This document shows, piece by piece, positions 23,830 through 32,205 of a stretch of 38,772 nt of DNA (positions within the stretch are counted from its first letter, which is position 1; each line of letters starts with the position of its first letter). Made by a program: the position numbers and the translations under genes. The notes beneath the pieces are model-generated. The model saw nothing but the letters and a program-made list of their open reading frames with translations, was not told where the DNA came from and made no database searches. Origin of the DNA: Chloroflexota bacterium (GTDB lineage Bacteria; Chloroflexota; Dormibacteria; CF-121). The stretch spans positions 1-38,772 of the forward strand of contig VBHO01000071.1 in assembly GCA_005882045.1 (NCBI GenBank), read 5' to 3'.

Positions 23830-24936
23830 ATGAGAGGGTTGGGTCTGAAAGCCGCGATCATCATCGTCGGCGCGGGCGCCGTCATGACCGTCCCCACGCT
23901 GATGGTGCTGCGGAGCAGCCCGACGGCGTCGACCACCCCCGCGCCCACCCACGTCACCGAGCCTGCCCGCGACGATGACGACCTTCAGGTCCAGCGCGCC
24001 AAGCGGATCGCCCTCGCCAGGGCAACACCCACCCCAGCCTCGGCGCCGGCGCCGACCGCGGCCGCCCAGGCCAATGGACCGGCAGCCGCGCTCCATTCGG
24101 CGCCGCCCCCGCCGGCCGTGGGCGCCGTTCCGTCCTTCTCACATGTCTTCGTGATCGTGATGGAAAACCACGAATACAACAGCGTGATCGGCAATCCGGC
24201 GGCCCCCTATACCAACGGCCTCGTTAACAGCTACGGCCTGGCGACCAACTATTACGGGGCATCCCATCCGAGCCTGCCCAACTATCTCGCCCTCACCGCC
24301 GGCAGCACGGTCGGGATCGCGAGCGACTGCACCAACTGCTTCGTCAGCGCGACCAACATCGCCGACCAGGTGGAAGGGAGCGGTCGATCGTGGAAGGCGT
24401 ACATGGAGGACATGCCGGTACCGTGCTACATGGGGGCCTTAACCGGCAACTATGCAATGAAGCACAACCCGTTCATGTACTACAACGACATCCGCAACAA
24501 CGCGGCGCGGTGCGCGGCGCACGTCGTGCCCTTCACCCAGTTTTGGGTCGACATGAGCAGCGGCCACGCGCCCGACTTCGTGTGGATCACGCCCAACATG
24601 TGCAATGACACGCACGATTGTCCCGTCGGCACCGGCGACGCGTGGCTGCGGAGCGTGGTGCCGACGATCACCGGCTCAGTTGCCTTCCGCAACGGCGGCG
24701 TGCTCTTCATCACTTACGACGAGGGTTCCACCAGCGCCGGCTGCTGCAGCGACAGCTGGGGTGGACACGTCGCCACCCTGGTCATCGCGCCGAATGCCAT
24801 CAGCGGCTTCCGCTCGGCCGTCGCCGAGAATCACTACGGCCTGCTGCGCACCATCGAAGACGGCTTCCACCTCAGCCACCTCGGAGCTGCCGGATGGGCG
24901 AGCAATCTCCCTCTGCGAGAGTACTTCCGCAACTAG
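23830..24936 (+). CDS. Exported phosphoesterase (PF04185 phospholipase C / acid phosphatase family)
   Basis: A 368-residue protein. ATG 23830 gives an N-terminal signal or anchor helix (about 5-27), then a Pro/Ala/Thr-rich linker to residue 103 and the catalytic domain. VFVIVMENHEYNSVIG (Glu-Asn-His near 112-114) is the metal-binding start of the PF04185 family. YYGASHPSLPNYLALTAG holds the probable nucleophile region, and ITYDEG with the later WGGHVATLVIAP supply further metal ligands. It would act outside the cell on phosphate esters or phospholipids. The frame is open further upstream to 23500, but that part lies over the opposite gene and lacks a signal peptide. Its stop overlaps the stop of the acyl-CoA synthetase tail to tail. 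Confidence 0.86.
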   Translation: MRGLGLKAAIIIVGAGAVMTVPTLMVLRSSPTASTTPAPTHVTEPARDDDDLQVQRAKRIALARATPTPASAPAPTAAAQANGPAAALHSAPPPPAVGAVPSFSHVFVIVMENHEYNSVIGNPAAPYTNGLVNSYGLATNYYGASHPSLPNYLALTAGSTVGIASDCTNCFVSATNIADQVEGSGRSWKAYMEDMPVPCYMGALTGNYAMKHNPFMYYNDIRNNAARCAAHVVPFTQFWVDMSSGHAPDFVWITPNMCNDTHDCPVGTGDAWLRSVVPTITGSVAFRNGGVLFITYDEGSTSAGCCSDSWGGHVATLVIAPNAISGFRSAVAENHYGLLRTIEDGFHLSHLGAAGWASNLPLREYFRN

Positions 24937-26903
24937 CCGCCACCCTGCCCTCCGTCAGAGCGGGAGGGAGAACTGCCAAGCTGGCGGATCGGGTCGAGCG
25001 AGGCAAGGTCGTCGATCGACGAGAGGTCGCCCGGCGGGTCGCCGAGGAAGACATTCCGGATGACCCGCCGAAGGATCTTGCCATTGCGGGTCTTGGGCAG
25101 GCGGGGGATGACGTGTACCGCCGCGGGCTTGAAGGGCTTGCCCAGTAACCGCTCGATGCTGCGAGACACCGCACCAGGAATCGCAGCGGGATCCGCCCCG
25201 GGCCGAGCGACGGCGAAGACCACCACCGACTGACCCTTGATCGGGTCAGGAACCCCGACCGCCGCCGCCTCGGTCGCGGCCGTGCCATCGAGGGCGGCGG
25301 CTTCGACCTCGGCCGGTCCCACCCGTTTGCCCGCGACCTTGATGGTGTCGTCCGAACGCCCGAGGATGTACCAGAGCCCATCCTCGTCGACCATCGCCCA
25401 GTCGCCGTGGACCCAGATGTCGGGCCAGCGCGACCAGTAGGTCTCGAGGTACCGTTGTGGGTCTCTCCAGAATCCGAGCGTCATGCCCAGGTATGGCTGG
25501 CGGATGACCAGCTCGCCGACCTCGCCCGTGACCGGCTGACCGCGATCGTTGAAGACGGCAGCATCGACGCCCGGGATCGGTCCCGCAAAACTGCCCGGCT
25601 TCGATGAGGTCAGGAAGTTTCCCGAGAGCAGGCCGCCGCCGCATTCGGTCCCGCCCGAGTAATTCATGATCGGGAGCTGCCCGCGGCCGACCGTCTCGAA
25701 GAGCCAGGTCCAGGCTTCGGGGGTCCAGGGCTCGCCGGTCGAGGCCAGCACGCGCAATCGGGAGACGGGTCGCTCGGGGGCGGCCCGATCACCCGACGCC
25801 ATCAGGACTCGGGTGAGGGTGGGGGAGATGCCGAGGTGCGTCACACCGTGACGGTCGGCCACTTCCCAGACCCGCCGTGGCTCCGGATAGTCGGGAGCGC
25901 CGTCGTAGAAGACGGCCGTGGCGCCCAGCATCAGGCTGCCGTACACCAGCAGCGGCCCCATCACCCAGCCCATGTCGGTCACCCACATGACGCGCTCACC
26001 CGGACGCACGTCCATCCCCAACGCCCAATCCTGCGCAGCTTTGATCGGGAGGCCGGCGTGCCCATGGACCGTCCCCTTTGGCCGGCCCGTCGTCCCTGAG
26101 GTGTAGAGGAGCAGCAACGATTCGTCCGGCCGCATCGCCTCCGTTGGCACCGGCGGCCGCGCCGGTTTCTCGATGTCCTCCCACGCGACCTCGCGGCCAT
26201 CATCCGTCGCGGTATCGACACCGGCGCACTTGACCACGACCAGGCGCTCCAGGTGTGGCAGTCCAGCGGCCGCCTCCACGGCGATCGGCTTCATCAAGAC
26301 CGGCCGGCCGCGCCGCACGGCGGCATCCGCCGTGATGAGGACGCGCGCATCCGCGTCGGATAATCGCTGACGGATCGCCTCCGCGCCAAAGCCCGAGAAG
26401 AGCGGCACCGCCACCGCGCCCAGCTTGGTACAGGCGAGCAACGCTACCGCATTCTCGATGACCAGCGGGAGGTAGAGCCCGACCGCAACCCCGCGCTCGA
26501 CGCCGATCTCGCGCAGTCCGGCCGCAACGCGTTCGACCGCCTCATCGAGTTGCGCATAGGTCAGCTGCCTCGAGGTCCCCGCCTCGGTCTCGCCGATGAT
26601 GGCGAGACGCTCGGGATCCGACCGCCGATACCGGACGACGGCAGACGCATACGCGTTCAACAGTCCGCCCGGGAACCACCGGGTCAAGGGAATGCCTGGT
26701 GAGGTGTCCATCACCTCGCGATATGGCGTCGACCAGATGATGCCGAGGTCCTTAACCAGGGCATCCCAGAACCAGGGCGGGTTCTTCGCCGCGCGCTGAC
26801 AGAGCTCCGGGTAGCTGGCGCACCCGAGCTGGTGCACAAACCGCCAGAGCCGGCTCTCGCGTGCCTGCTGCTCGGTCGGTGACCAGACAGGGGGGCCTGT
26901 CAT
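24933..26903 (-). CDS. AMP-forming acyl-CoA synthetase, Acs-like
   Basis: A 656-residue adenylate-forming enzyme that activates a carboxylic acid with ATP and CoA. Motifs: LLYTSGTTGRPKGTVHGH (phosphate loop), MGWVMGPLLVYGSLMLGAT, WVHGDWAMVDEDG with RSDDTIKVAGKRVGP (hinge), and the catalytic Lys in PKTRNGKILRR. It aligns with acetyl-CoA synthetases along its length. However, the stretch equivalent to W-W-Q-T-E-T-G-G reads S-G-G-T-E-C-G-G, so the tryptophans that restrict the acetate pocket are absent and a larger acid is likely. It is the last gene of the operon with the hydratase and CoA-transferase; its start overlaps the CoA-transferase B stop (ATGA). Confidence 0.9.
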   Translation of the reverse strand: MTGPPVWSPTEQQARESRLWRFVHQLGCASYPELCQRAAKNPPWFWDALVKDLGIIWSTPYREVMDTSPGIPLTRWFPGGLLNAYASAVVRYRRSDPERLAIIGETEAGTSRQLTYAQLDEAVERVAAGLREIGVERGVAVGLYLPLVIENAVALLACTKLGAVAVPLFSGFGAEAIRQRLSDADARVLITADAAVRRGRPVLMKPIAVEAAAGLPHLERLVVVKCAGVDTATDDGREVAWEDIEKPARPPVPTEAMRPDESLLLLYTSGTTGRPKGTVHGHAGLPIKAAQDWALGMDVRPGERVMWVTDMGWVMGPLLVYGSLMLGATAVFYDGAPDYPEPRRVWEVADRHGVTHLGISPTLTRVLMASGDRAAPERPVSRLRVLASTGEPWTPEAWTWLFETVGRGQLPIMNYSGGTECGGGLLSGNFLTSSKPGSFAGPIPGVDAAVFNDRGQPVTGEVGELVIRQPYLGMTLGFWRDPQRYLETYWSRWPDIWVHGDWAMVDEDGLWYILGRSDDTIKVAGKRVGPAEVEAAALDGTAATEAAAVGVPDPIKGQSVVVFAVARPGADPAAIPGAVSRSIERLLGKPFKPAAVHVIPRLPKTRNGKILRRVIRNVFLGDPPGDLSSIDDLASLDPIRQLGSSPSRSDGGQGGG

Positions 26904-27570
26904 TCGCCCTGCCTTCGCTCGCCGGTCCAGAATCCCTCCGGATCGGCGTGACGGATATAAGCGAGCTCATCCGTGGAAGGCGGGGTCGTTGCCGGGACCG
27001 AGTCGTCGACGGTAATGGCGAAGCCGGTCGCCTCTCGTACCTGCGCGGGGGTGACGCCCGGATGCACGCTGACCGCTCGCACCTGTCCGCGGGAAAGGTC
27101 GAACACGCCGAGCGTCGTGATCAGGGTGGCGGGACCACCCCGGCGACGGCCGGCGAAATGCCCGGGTGAGGTGATGTAGTCGACGCGCTCGCGAAAACGG
27201 CGCGGCTCGTGCTCCATAATTAAGACGGTCCGTCCCGCGAGCGAGGCGATATCGCCGCCGCCGCCGCTCCCCGGCAGGCGGACCAGGGAGCCGCTGCCGC
27301 TCGTCCGGGTGGTGTTGAGGTTGCCGTGCGGGTCGATCTCCGCGCCGCCGATGAAGCCGACGTGCCCATCGTGTAGATGAACGCCTCGGCTGGCCGATCG
27401 CGGATGACGCCGTTCTCGAAGAGGCCGACCGCGGTCGGGGCGTGGGTGGCCTTGGCCAATCCGAAGCCAAGCAGCGGGAGTCGCATCCCGACGAAGACCA
27501 CCTCGCCATCACGGATCTCGCGGGCGGCCGCCACCACCATCAACTCCTTTCGGGTGTAGCTCGCGATCAT
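26900..27570 (-). pseudogene. CoA-transferase subunit B (GctB/IpdB-like), broken by an internal deletion
   Basis: The second subunit of a class I CoA-transferase. The first frame, from ATG 27570 (overlapping the subunit A stop), runs through TRKELMVVAAAREIRDGEVV and the ENG motif with the catalytic Glu, to EAFIYTMGT. Near 27361 the frame changes and continues as VGFIGGAEIDPHGNLNTT, LPGSGGGGDIASL, MEHEPRRFRERVDYITSPGH and GVFDLSRG to the stop. About 25 residues expected between YTMG and VGFIGGAE in this family are missing, and a loss of 70-80 bases would also explain the frame. Both halves are otherwise well preserved. It may be a sequencing/assembly error or a fresh mutation. Confidence 0.82.
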
Positions 27571-28496
27571 GGCGCGAAATTGGCGGCGGCAGCGAGCCGG
27601 CGATCGCGCACCTGCAGGCGCTCGACCGCCGCGTCTCCCATGTGCTGGAGGTAGGCGCGCCGATCGGGAAGGTCGAGCACCCACTCCTTGAGCCAGGACT
27701 GATATCCCCCGAGGGTTTTTGACAGCCCGTGATAGCCGAGAAAGGTCTCGAAGTCGCGTCGCCAGTAGCCCTGTACCGACGAGGGCAGCGCCCCGCCGGG
27801 CTCCTCGACGACGGCCGTGACGAGAAAGCCAGGGATCATGGTGCGGTTGGGATCGCTGCGAATCACGTCATCGGGGACGATCTCCTCGCAGACGACGATG
27901 GTGCGACGCGCCGCATAGGCGGCCTCGACCGTGAGGCCGAGGTTACCCCAGAGATGCGCATTGCCGGAGGCATCCGCGCGCTGGACGTGCACGATGGCGA
28001 CGTCCGGCTTGAGCGCGCCGACGGCCAGCAGGCCCGGTCCACCGAAGGGATCCTCGATCGGCCGCATGCGAGGATGGCCCCGCACGATGTCACCACCGAT
28101 CCCGGTGAAGGTCGGCAGGTAGGGGAGACCCATGGCCGCCGCCTTGAGCGCCAGCCCGACCGTGAAGTTCGAGTGGTCTTCCATCACGATCCGACGCGGC
28201 TGGCCCTGCTCGTAGGCGCGACGAAAACCGTAGCCCGATCCACCGGCGACATTGCCCACCCAGGCCGCGATTACCTTCGCCACCGTGCCGGCCGCGATCA
28301 GCTGATCGAAGGCCATGTCCGAGATCGGCCCGATGAGCGTCAGATCCTTTCGCCGCTGCCGGATGATCTCGTGCACGGCCGCGAACGGAATGCCAGATTC
28401 GAGTGCCAGTCCGAGCGCGACCGCATCGCCGTCATGGACCTGCTCGCGGATCGCCTCTGCCAGTGAGCGCCGCTTGCTGGTCAGCGGTGGCTCCAT
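27567..28496 (-). CDS. CoA-transferase subunit A (GctA/IpdA-like)
   Basis: A 309-residue subunit of the glutaconate CoA-transferase superfamily, which also contains IpdA of steroid ring breakdown. Recognisable parts are SLAEAIREQVHDGDAVALG, DLTLIGPISDMAFDQLIAAG, AYEQGQ followed by MEDHSNFTVGLALKAAAMGLPYLP, HVQRADASGNAHLWG and VVCEEIVP. ATG 28496 is chosen, overlapping the end of the hydratase gene by 16 bases; the longer open frame upstream is only the shadow of the hydratase. It works with subunit B to move CoA between acyl groups, or in the IpdAB case to hydrolyse a ring carbon bond. Context favours cyclic acid breakdown. Confidence 0.86.
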   Translation of the reverse strand: MEPPLTSKRRSLAEAIREQVHDGDAVALGLALESGIPFAAVHEIIRQRRKDLTLIGPISDMAFDQLIAAGTVAKVIAAWVGNVAGGSGYGFRRAYEQGQPRRIVMEDHSNFTVGLALKAAAMGLPYLPTFTGIGGDIVRGHPRMRPIEDPFGGPGLLAVGALKPDVAIVHVQRADASGNAHLWGNLGLTVEAAYAARRTIVVCEEIVPDDVIRSDPNRTMIPGFLVTAVVEEPGGALPSSVQGYWRRDFETFLGYHGLSKTLGGYQSWLKEWVLDLPDRRAYLQHMGDAAVERLQVRDRRLAAAANFAP

Positions 28497-29245
28497 ACGG
28501 GGGCTCGTTTCTCCAAGAACGCGCTGATCCCTTCCTCGGCGTCGCGCGAGGGGCCAACCGTCGCGCGGTAGGTCGCGATTGCGGCATCGAGCCGTTGCAG
28601 CAGCGCCGGGGCTCGCTGTCCACGGGTCGCGCTGGTGAGGGCGTGAAGGGCCACCCCACTGCGAGCCGCCAGGTCGGTCGCCAGGCGATCGACGCGCTCC
28701 GTGAGTTGTGCCGCGGGCACGACCTGGGTCACGAGCCCGGCCTCTTCGGCGACGTCGGCGGTTATGGCCTCGCCGAGCAACAGCCGCATGGCCCGCGGAG
28801 CGCCGCAGATCTCCGGCAAGCCGGCGGCTGCCACCGGTGGGAAGGCACCGAGCTTGATTTCCGGGAAGCCGAACACGGTGTCGTCGCCGGCCAGCACGAG
28901 GTCGCAAAGCAGGGCGATCTCCGCCCCGCCGCCCAGCGTCGACCCATGAACCGCGGCGATCGTCAGCGGCTTCAGGGTCAGCAGGAGGCGCGCATTTTCC
29001 CGGACTTCTGAGAACATCGCGTCCAGCCGGGCGGCGCGATGATCCCGCACCTCGACGCCGGCGGAAAACCCGCGGGGAAGGGCGCTCCTGAGCACGACGA
29101 CCCGGATCGAGGTTGCGTCGCATTCGCGCAGCGCCTCATTGAGCCGTCGCAGCATCTCGACGTCGAGCACATTTAGTGGTGGTCGATTCAGCGTGATCCG
29201 AGCGATCCCATCCTGGATCCGGATCGTGATCGAAACCGCAGACAT
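28481..29245 (-). CDS. Enoyl-CoA hydratase/isomerase family protein, dienoyl-CoA hydratase-like
   Basis: A 254-residue crotonase-fold enzyme from ATG 29245. The start of the domain, ITLNRPPLNVLDVEMLRRLNEAL, and the FSAGVEVRDH segment resemble cyclohexadiene-carbonyl-CoA hydratases of anaerobic benzoate breakdown more than fatty-acid hydratases. The oxyanion hole is in AAVHGSTLGGGAEIAL with the first catalytic Glu, and the second Glu is in FGFPEIKLGAFPP. It is the first gene of the operon with CoA-transferase A, B and the acyl-CoA synthetase. The substrate is not proven; a general enoyl-CoA hydratase remains possible. Confidence 0.85.
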   Translation of the reverse strand: MSAVSITIRIQDGIARITLNRPPLNVLDVEMLRRLNEALRECDATSIRVVVLRSALPRGFSAGVEVRDHRAARLDAMFSEVRENARLLLTLKPLTIAAVHGSTLGGGAEIALLCDLVLAGDDTVFGFPEIKLGAFPPVAAAGLPEICGAPRAMRLLLGEAITADVAEEAGLVTQVVPAAQLTERVDRLATDLAARSGVALHALTSATRGQRAPALLQRLDAAIATYRATVGPSRDAEEGISAFLEKRAPVWSHR

Positions 29246-29287
29246 TTCGGGTGCCGGCACCGTCGGTAATGCTAGTACGCTTGCTAC

Positions 29288-29677
29288 ATGCAGACGTGTG
29301 CGCGCTGTGAGCGGCCGGTGGCGGCCGAGGCACTCTTCTGTCCGCATTGCGGCGCCCAGCTCAAGGTGCAGCCGGTCCAAGGCGAGATTATCGACGGCAC
29401 CCGGCGCTTTGCCAAGCAGCGACCGATCAGTCCGGGGCGCGCCGCGCGCCTGTCGATCATTCCCGGCCTCGGACACTGGTATGCGGGCGCGCCGATCAAG
29501 GGTCTGGCCTTCTTCGCCGCCATCCTCGGACCGCTCGTGATCGGCACCGAGCTCGATCTCACCGTCGTCGGAGCCGCGATCGGGATTCCGCTCGACATCG
29601 GCGGACTGGGATTGTGGGCGTTCTGCGCCTACGACGCCTACCGCACGGCGCGGAATCGGATGCGGCCTGCGGCCTGA
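29288..29677 (+). CDS. Zinc-ribbon membrane protein
   Basis: A 129-residue protein. The N-terminal zinc ribbon has CARC (4-7) and CPHCG (18-22). A linker of about 30 residues leads to a membrane part with RLSIIPGLGHWYAGAPIKGLAFF, reminiscent of TM2-type domains, and a second hydrophobic stretch (about 92-112) ending in CAYDAYRTARN. Such zinc-ribbon membrane proteins are widespread and have no agreed function. It is divergent from the hydratase operon with a 42-base gap, and is followed by a terminator-like hairpin. Confidence 0.75.
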   Translation: MQTCARCERPVAAEALFCPHCGAQLKVQPVQGEIIDGTRRFAKQRPISPGRAARLSIIPGLGHWYAGAPIKGLAFFAAILGPLVIGTELDLTVVGAAIGIPLDIGGLGLWAFCAYDAYRTARNRMRPAA

Positions 29678-29700
29678 TCAGCCGGCTGGTTTCCGGCTGA
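29678..29700 (+). terminator. Terminator-like hairpin after the zinc-ribbon gene
   Basis: TCAGCCGG (29678-29685) pairs perfectly with CCGGCTGA (29693-29700) around a 7-base loop, starting directly after the stop codon. There is no T run, so termination may be weak or the hairpin may protect the 3' end. Confidence 0.45.
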
Positions 29701-29741
29701 CGCAACGCCTTTCGCAAGCTTGCTCTCCTAGTGTCGCTGGT

Positions 29742-30155
29742 GTGGCGAGGGAGCGGCGGGTCCTGCTCATCGAGGACGATGCGGACGTTGCGGCCCTGTA
29801 CGTGTTACAGCTTCGCCGTGACGGAATTCCCGTCGAGCACGCCCGCAACGGAGCGGAGGCGGATGCCTTCGTGCGCGACCGCCTGCCAGCCCTCATCCTC
29901 GTCGACCTCAAGCTGCCGGACCTCGACGGCCGGGAACTCGTCGAGCGCTGGGCCGGTGATCCGGTGTCCGGTGCGATTCCGATCTGGATCCTGAGCAATA
30001 CCATGCCGGAGGACAACCTCTGGTGGCACGCCGCTCCCAACGTCCAGCGCTATTTCCTGAAGTCGAAGGTGGCCCTCAGCCGCCTCAGCCTCGAGATTCG
30101 TGCGACGCTCGGCCTACCCTACGGCGATCGGCTAAGCCAGCGGACCGCGAGCTAA
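29742..30155 (+). CDS. Stand-alone response regulator (receiver domain only)
   Basis: A 137-residue CheY-like receiver with no output domain. The acidic pocket is E11-D12-D13, the phospho-acceptor is Asp55 in LVDLKLPD, the switch Ser85 is in ILSN, and Lys107 is in YFLKSK. GTG at 29742 is used; no strong ribosome binding site is seen. No histidine kinase or partner gene is in the window, so it must take signals from elsewhere. Confidence 0.88.
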   Translation: MARERRVLLIEDDADVAALYVLQLRRDGIPVEHARNGAEADAFVRDRLPALILVDLKLPDLDGRELVERWAGDPVSGAIPIWILSNTMPEDNLWWHAAPNVQRYFLKSKVALSRLSLEIRATLGLPYGDRLSQRTAS

Positions 30156-30183
30156 CTCAAACCGGCCTGCGGATAATTGATCG

Positions 30184-30924
30184 ATGGAAGACGTAGCTCC
30201 TGCGCCCCGCGCCCAGGCGCAGCTGCGCTGGCTCGACCTTCTCCCGGTGCTCGTCTTCACGATCCTGGGCGTCATCCTGGTGTTCGCCGCGGTCGTCGCG
30301 CTGGCCCGCCTGGACCATTTCTTCTATCGCGCCAACCTCGAGACCATTGCGCTGAGCGCGACACTCGCCATCTATCTCGCCTTCGGCGCTGGGATCGCTG
30401 TCGCGCTCCGGCGATTGGGGTCACCACTGGCCTTCCTCGGGTTGCACTGGCCAACGCCGCGGGACCTGGTCCTGACGCTGGCGCTGGTGGTTCCCTGGTA
30501 CATCGGCATCGCCGTGGTCACCGCGCTTTCATCCGCGGCCTTGAATGGCGGCCACGTGGTTCCGGGCAACTCCCGCCAGCTCTTCATTCAGCATCCGCAC
30601 GGCCTCGGCATCCTGGTGCTCGCCTTGCTGGTGACAGCGGTCGCGGCGCCCATCTGTGAGGAGGCGTTCTTTCGCGGCATGCTCTTCCGCCTGCTGCGTC
30701 GCCACCTCCCGCTCTGGGCGGCCGTGCTGCTGAGCGCGATGGCATTTGGCCTGGCTCATGCCAGCCCCACTGTGAGCTTCGCGCTGTTGCCGGTCTTCAC
30801 CTACATGGGCATCGTGCTCGCCGTGGTCTATGCCTGGACCGGCTCGCTGACCAACACCGTTCTGCTGCATGGCCTCAACAACGCCGTCGGCACGGTGACC
30901 GTCTACGCGCTGCTGTCGCGCTAG
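30184..30924 (+). CDS. CPBP family intramembrane metalloprotease
   Basis: A 246-residue integral membrane protein with six to eight hydrophobic segments and the ABI/CPBP (CAAX protease and bacteriocin-processing) motifs: CEEAFFRGMLFR (EExxxR, about 157-168), a downstream FGLAHA with the His, and HGLNNAVGT near the C terminus. Bacterial members act in bacteriocin self-immunity, peptide maturation or unknown roles. The gene is tail to tail with the UspA gene and overlaps it by four bases. No bacteriocin genes are nearby. Confidence 0.87.
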   Translation: MEDVAPAPRAQAQLRWLDLLPVLVFTILGVILVFAAVVALARLDHFFYRANLETIALSATLAIYLAFGAGIAVALRRLGSPLAFLGLHWPTPRDLVLTLALVVPWYIGIAVVTALSSAALNGGHVVPGNSRQLFIQHPHGLGILVLALLVTAVAAPICEEAFFRGMLFRLLRRHLPLWAAVLLSAMAFGLAHASPTVSFALLPVFTYMGIVLAVVYAWTGSLTNTVLLHGLNNAVGTVTVYALLSR

Positions 30925-31505
30925 TCCATCTCGGTCGGGATCAGCGCCATCTTCTGGCGCGGCACCCGATCGACGACCACCTCGCAGTGCGCATTCCGAA
31001 CCACGTGCTCGGCGACACGGCCCAGCGGGCTCTCATTCGGCCGGTTCTGGTGGCTGATCCCCATCACGATAAGATCTACGTTCTCCTCCCGCGCGATCTC
31101 GACGATGCGGTGGCCGGCCTGGCGCGCGACGTTGACCTTGGTGCGAGGCTGGATCGCGTGTTGCGTCGCGATGAACGCGGCCGCGTTGAGCGCCCGCTCG
31201 ATCCGCGGGTCTTTCTCGGGCATGGCGAGTGGCGCCTGGAGCGGGATCTCGTGGACATAGACGATCAACATTTCGGCTTTGTGGCCCTGGTTCAGGCGAG
31301 CCGCCAGCTCAACGGCCCGCACCGACGCGCCGAGGTCGAGGATGGGGACCAGCACCTTGCGGATCGACTCCACCGACCGCACCGTGCTGGTGGCGCCGCG
31401 CGGCGCCGGCGGCGGCACGCGGAGCATCCAGCCGAGGGTGCCGGCCAGGCCGACGGTAAAGGCAACCGCCAGCGTGATGCCGAGCGGGCTGAGCGTGAGG
31501 CTCAA
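30921..31505 (-). CDS. Membrane-anchored universal stress protein (UspA family)
   Basis: A 194-residue protein with an N-terminal membrane helix (about 8-28) and a UspA domain from residue 47: IRKVLVPILDLGASVRAVELAARL, then ENVDLIVMGISHQNRPNESPLGRVAEHVVRNAHCEVVVD. The phosphate-binding G-x-S/N loop is only partly like the ATP-binding consensus (GISHQN then SPLG). Most Usp proteins are soluble; the anchor is unusual. It follows the 60-residue membrane protein with a four-base overlap and belongs to the RCK_N operon, suggesting a membrane-bound stress or potassium-related role. Confidence 0.82.
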   Translation of the reverse strand: MSLTLSPLGITLAVAFTVGLAGTLGWMLRVPPPAPRGATSTVRSVESIRKVLVPILDLGASVRAVELAARLNQGHKAEMLIVYVHEIPLQAPLAMPEKDPRIERALNAAAFIATQHAIQPRTKVNVARQAGHRIVEIAREENVDLIVMGISHQNRPNESPLGRVAEHVVRNAHCEVVVDRVPRQKMALIPTEMD

Positions 31506-31684
31506 TGGCGAAGCCGCGCCGCCGCTTGTAGCCGCCAGGCGCCAAAGGCCAACAAGCCGACGCCGGCAATGCCATAGGGTACGGAATGCACCTCGATCAG
31601 GTCGCGGAGCAGGATCAGGACGCCCAACACCAGCGACGTGAAGCCGACGATTCGGGTGATGCGGTAGGGCGTCATGTGGCCCAC
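31502..31684 (-). CDS. Small two-helix membrane protein
   Basis: A 60-residue protein with two membrane segments (about 11-27 and 36-52) and a basic C terminus. GTG at 31684 directly follows the RCK_N stop codon; ATG at 31675 is an alternative start. It overlaps the UspA gene by four bases. No family is recognised. Coupling to both neighbours suggests a shared complex. Confidence 0.55.
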   Translation of the reverse strand: MGHMTPYRITRIVGFTSLVLGVLILLRDLIEVHSVPYGIAGVGLLAFGAWRLQAAARLRH

Positions 31685-32083
31685 CTACTTCTCGAAGAAG
31701 CGCGCGACCTTCTCAGCGCCGACGGTCGTCGGGCAGATGGTCTCGATGCCCAGGTCGGCGTAGAGATCGGCCCGGGCCGGGTCGTAGATCCGGCAGATGA
31801 CCTTCTTGACTCCGAACTCGTGCTGGGCCAGCTGGGCCGCCATGATATTGGTGGTGTCGGCATTGGTCACCGCCACGAAGGCCTCGGCGCGATCCGTGCC
31901 GGCCCGGCGGAGGATGTCCTCATCGACCGCGGAGCCGAAGACCATCTCGCCGGCAAAGTCTTCGCCCAGGCGGTTGAAGGCCGCCTCGCTGGAGTCCACC
32001 ACAGCCACGTCGTCCCCCTCCTGGCTGAGCTGCCGGGCAAGGCTGGAGCCGACCCGTCCGCAGCCCACGATCACCGTACGCAT
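31685..32083 (-). CDS. TrkA-N (RCK_N) nucleotide-binding protein
   Basis: A 132-residue protein made of a single RCK_N domain: the Rossmann loop VIVGCGRVGSSLA (4-16), the acidic residue of VVDSS binding the ribose, and the DRAEAFVAVTNADTTNIMAAQLA and VICRIYDP strands. It lacks the RCK_C domain found in TrkA/KtrA, so it would have to pair with other subunits. RCK proteins gate potassium channels or transporters by NAD/ATP binding. No channel gene lies in the window. It is the first gene of a three-gene operon and divergent from dnaK. Confidence 0.88.
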   Translation of the reverse strand: MRTVIVGCGRVGSSLARQLSQEGDDVAVVDSSEAAFNRLGEDFAGEMVFGSAVDEDILRRAGTDRAEAFVAVTNADTTNIMAAQLAQHEFGVKKVICRIYDPARADLYADLGIETICPTTVGAEKVARFFEK

Positions 32084-32114
32084 ATAACCTCAAACTATTC
32101 TAGGGTTCATATCG

Positions 32115-32142
32115 TTTAGCGCCGAATTGGCGAGGGTATATA
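32115..32142 (+). promoter_or_regulatory. Candidate dnaK promoter with a central palindrome
   Basis: TTTAGC (32115-32120) and TATATA (32137-32142) are 16 bases apart. Between them CGCC and GGCG form an inverted pair around AATT, a possible operator. No CIRCE (TTAGCACTC type) or HAIR (CTTGAGT type) element is seen upstream of dnaK. Confidence 0.3.
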
Positions 32143-32205
32143 CCGCCCAGCTTGCCCGGGCACTAGGGCGCTGGGGCCAGCATCTACTTTAAGGAGTACT
32201 TCGAG

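Noticed and set aside
32084-32205. CIRCE or HAIR operator upstream of dnaK
   Set aside because: Neither the nine-base CIRCE arms nor the HAIR arms can be found.
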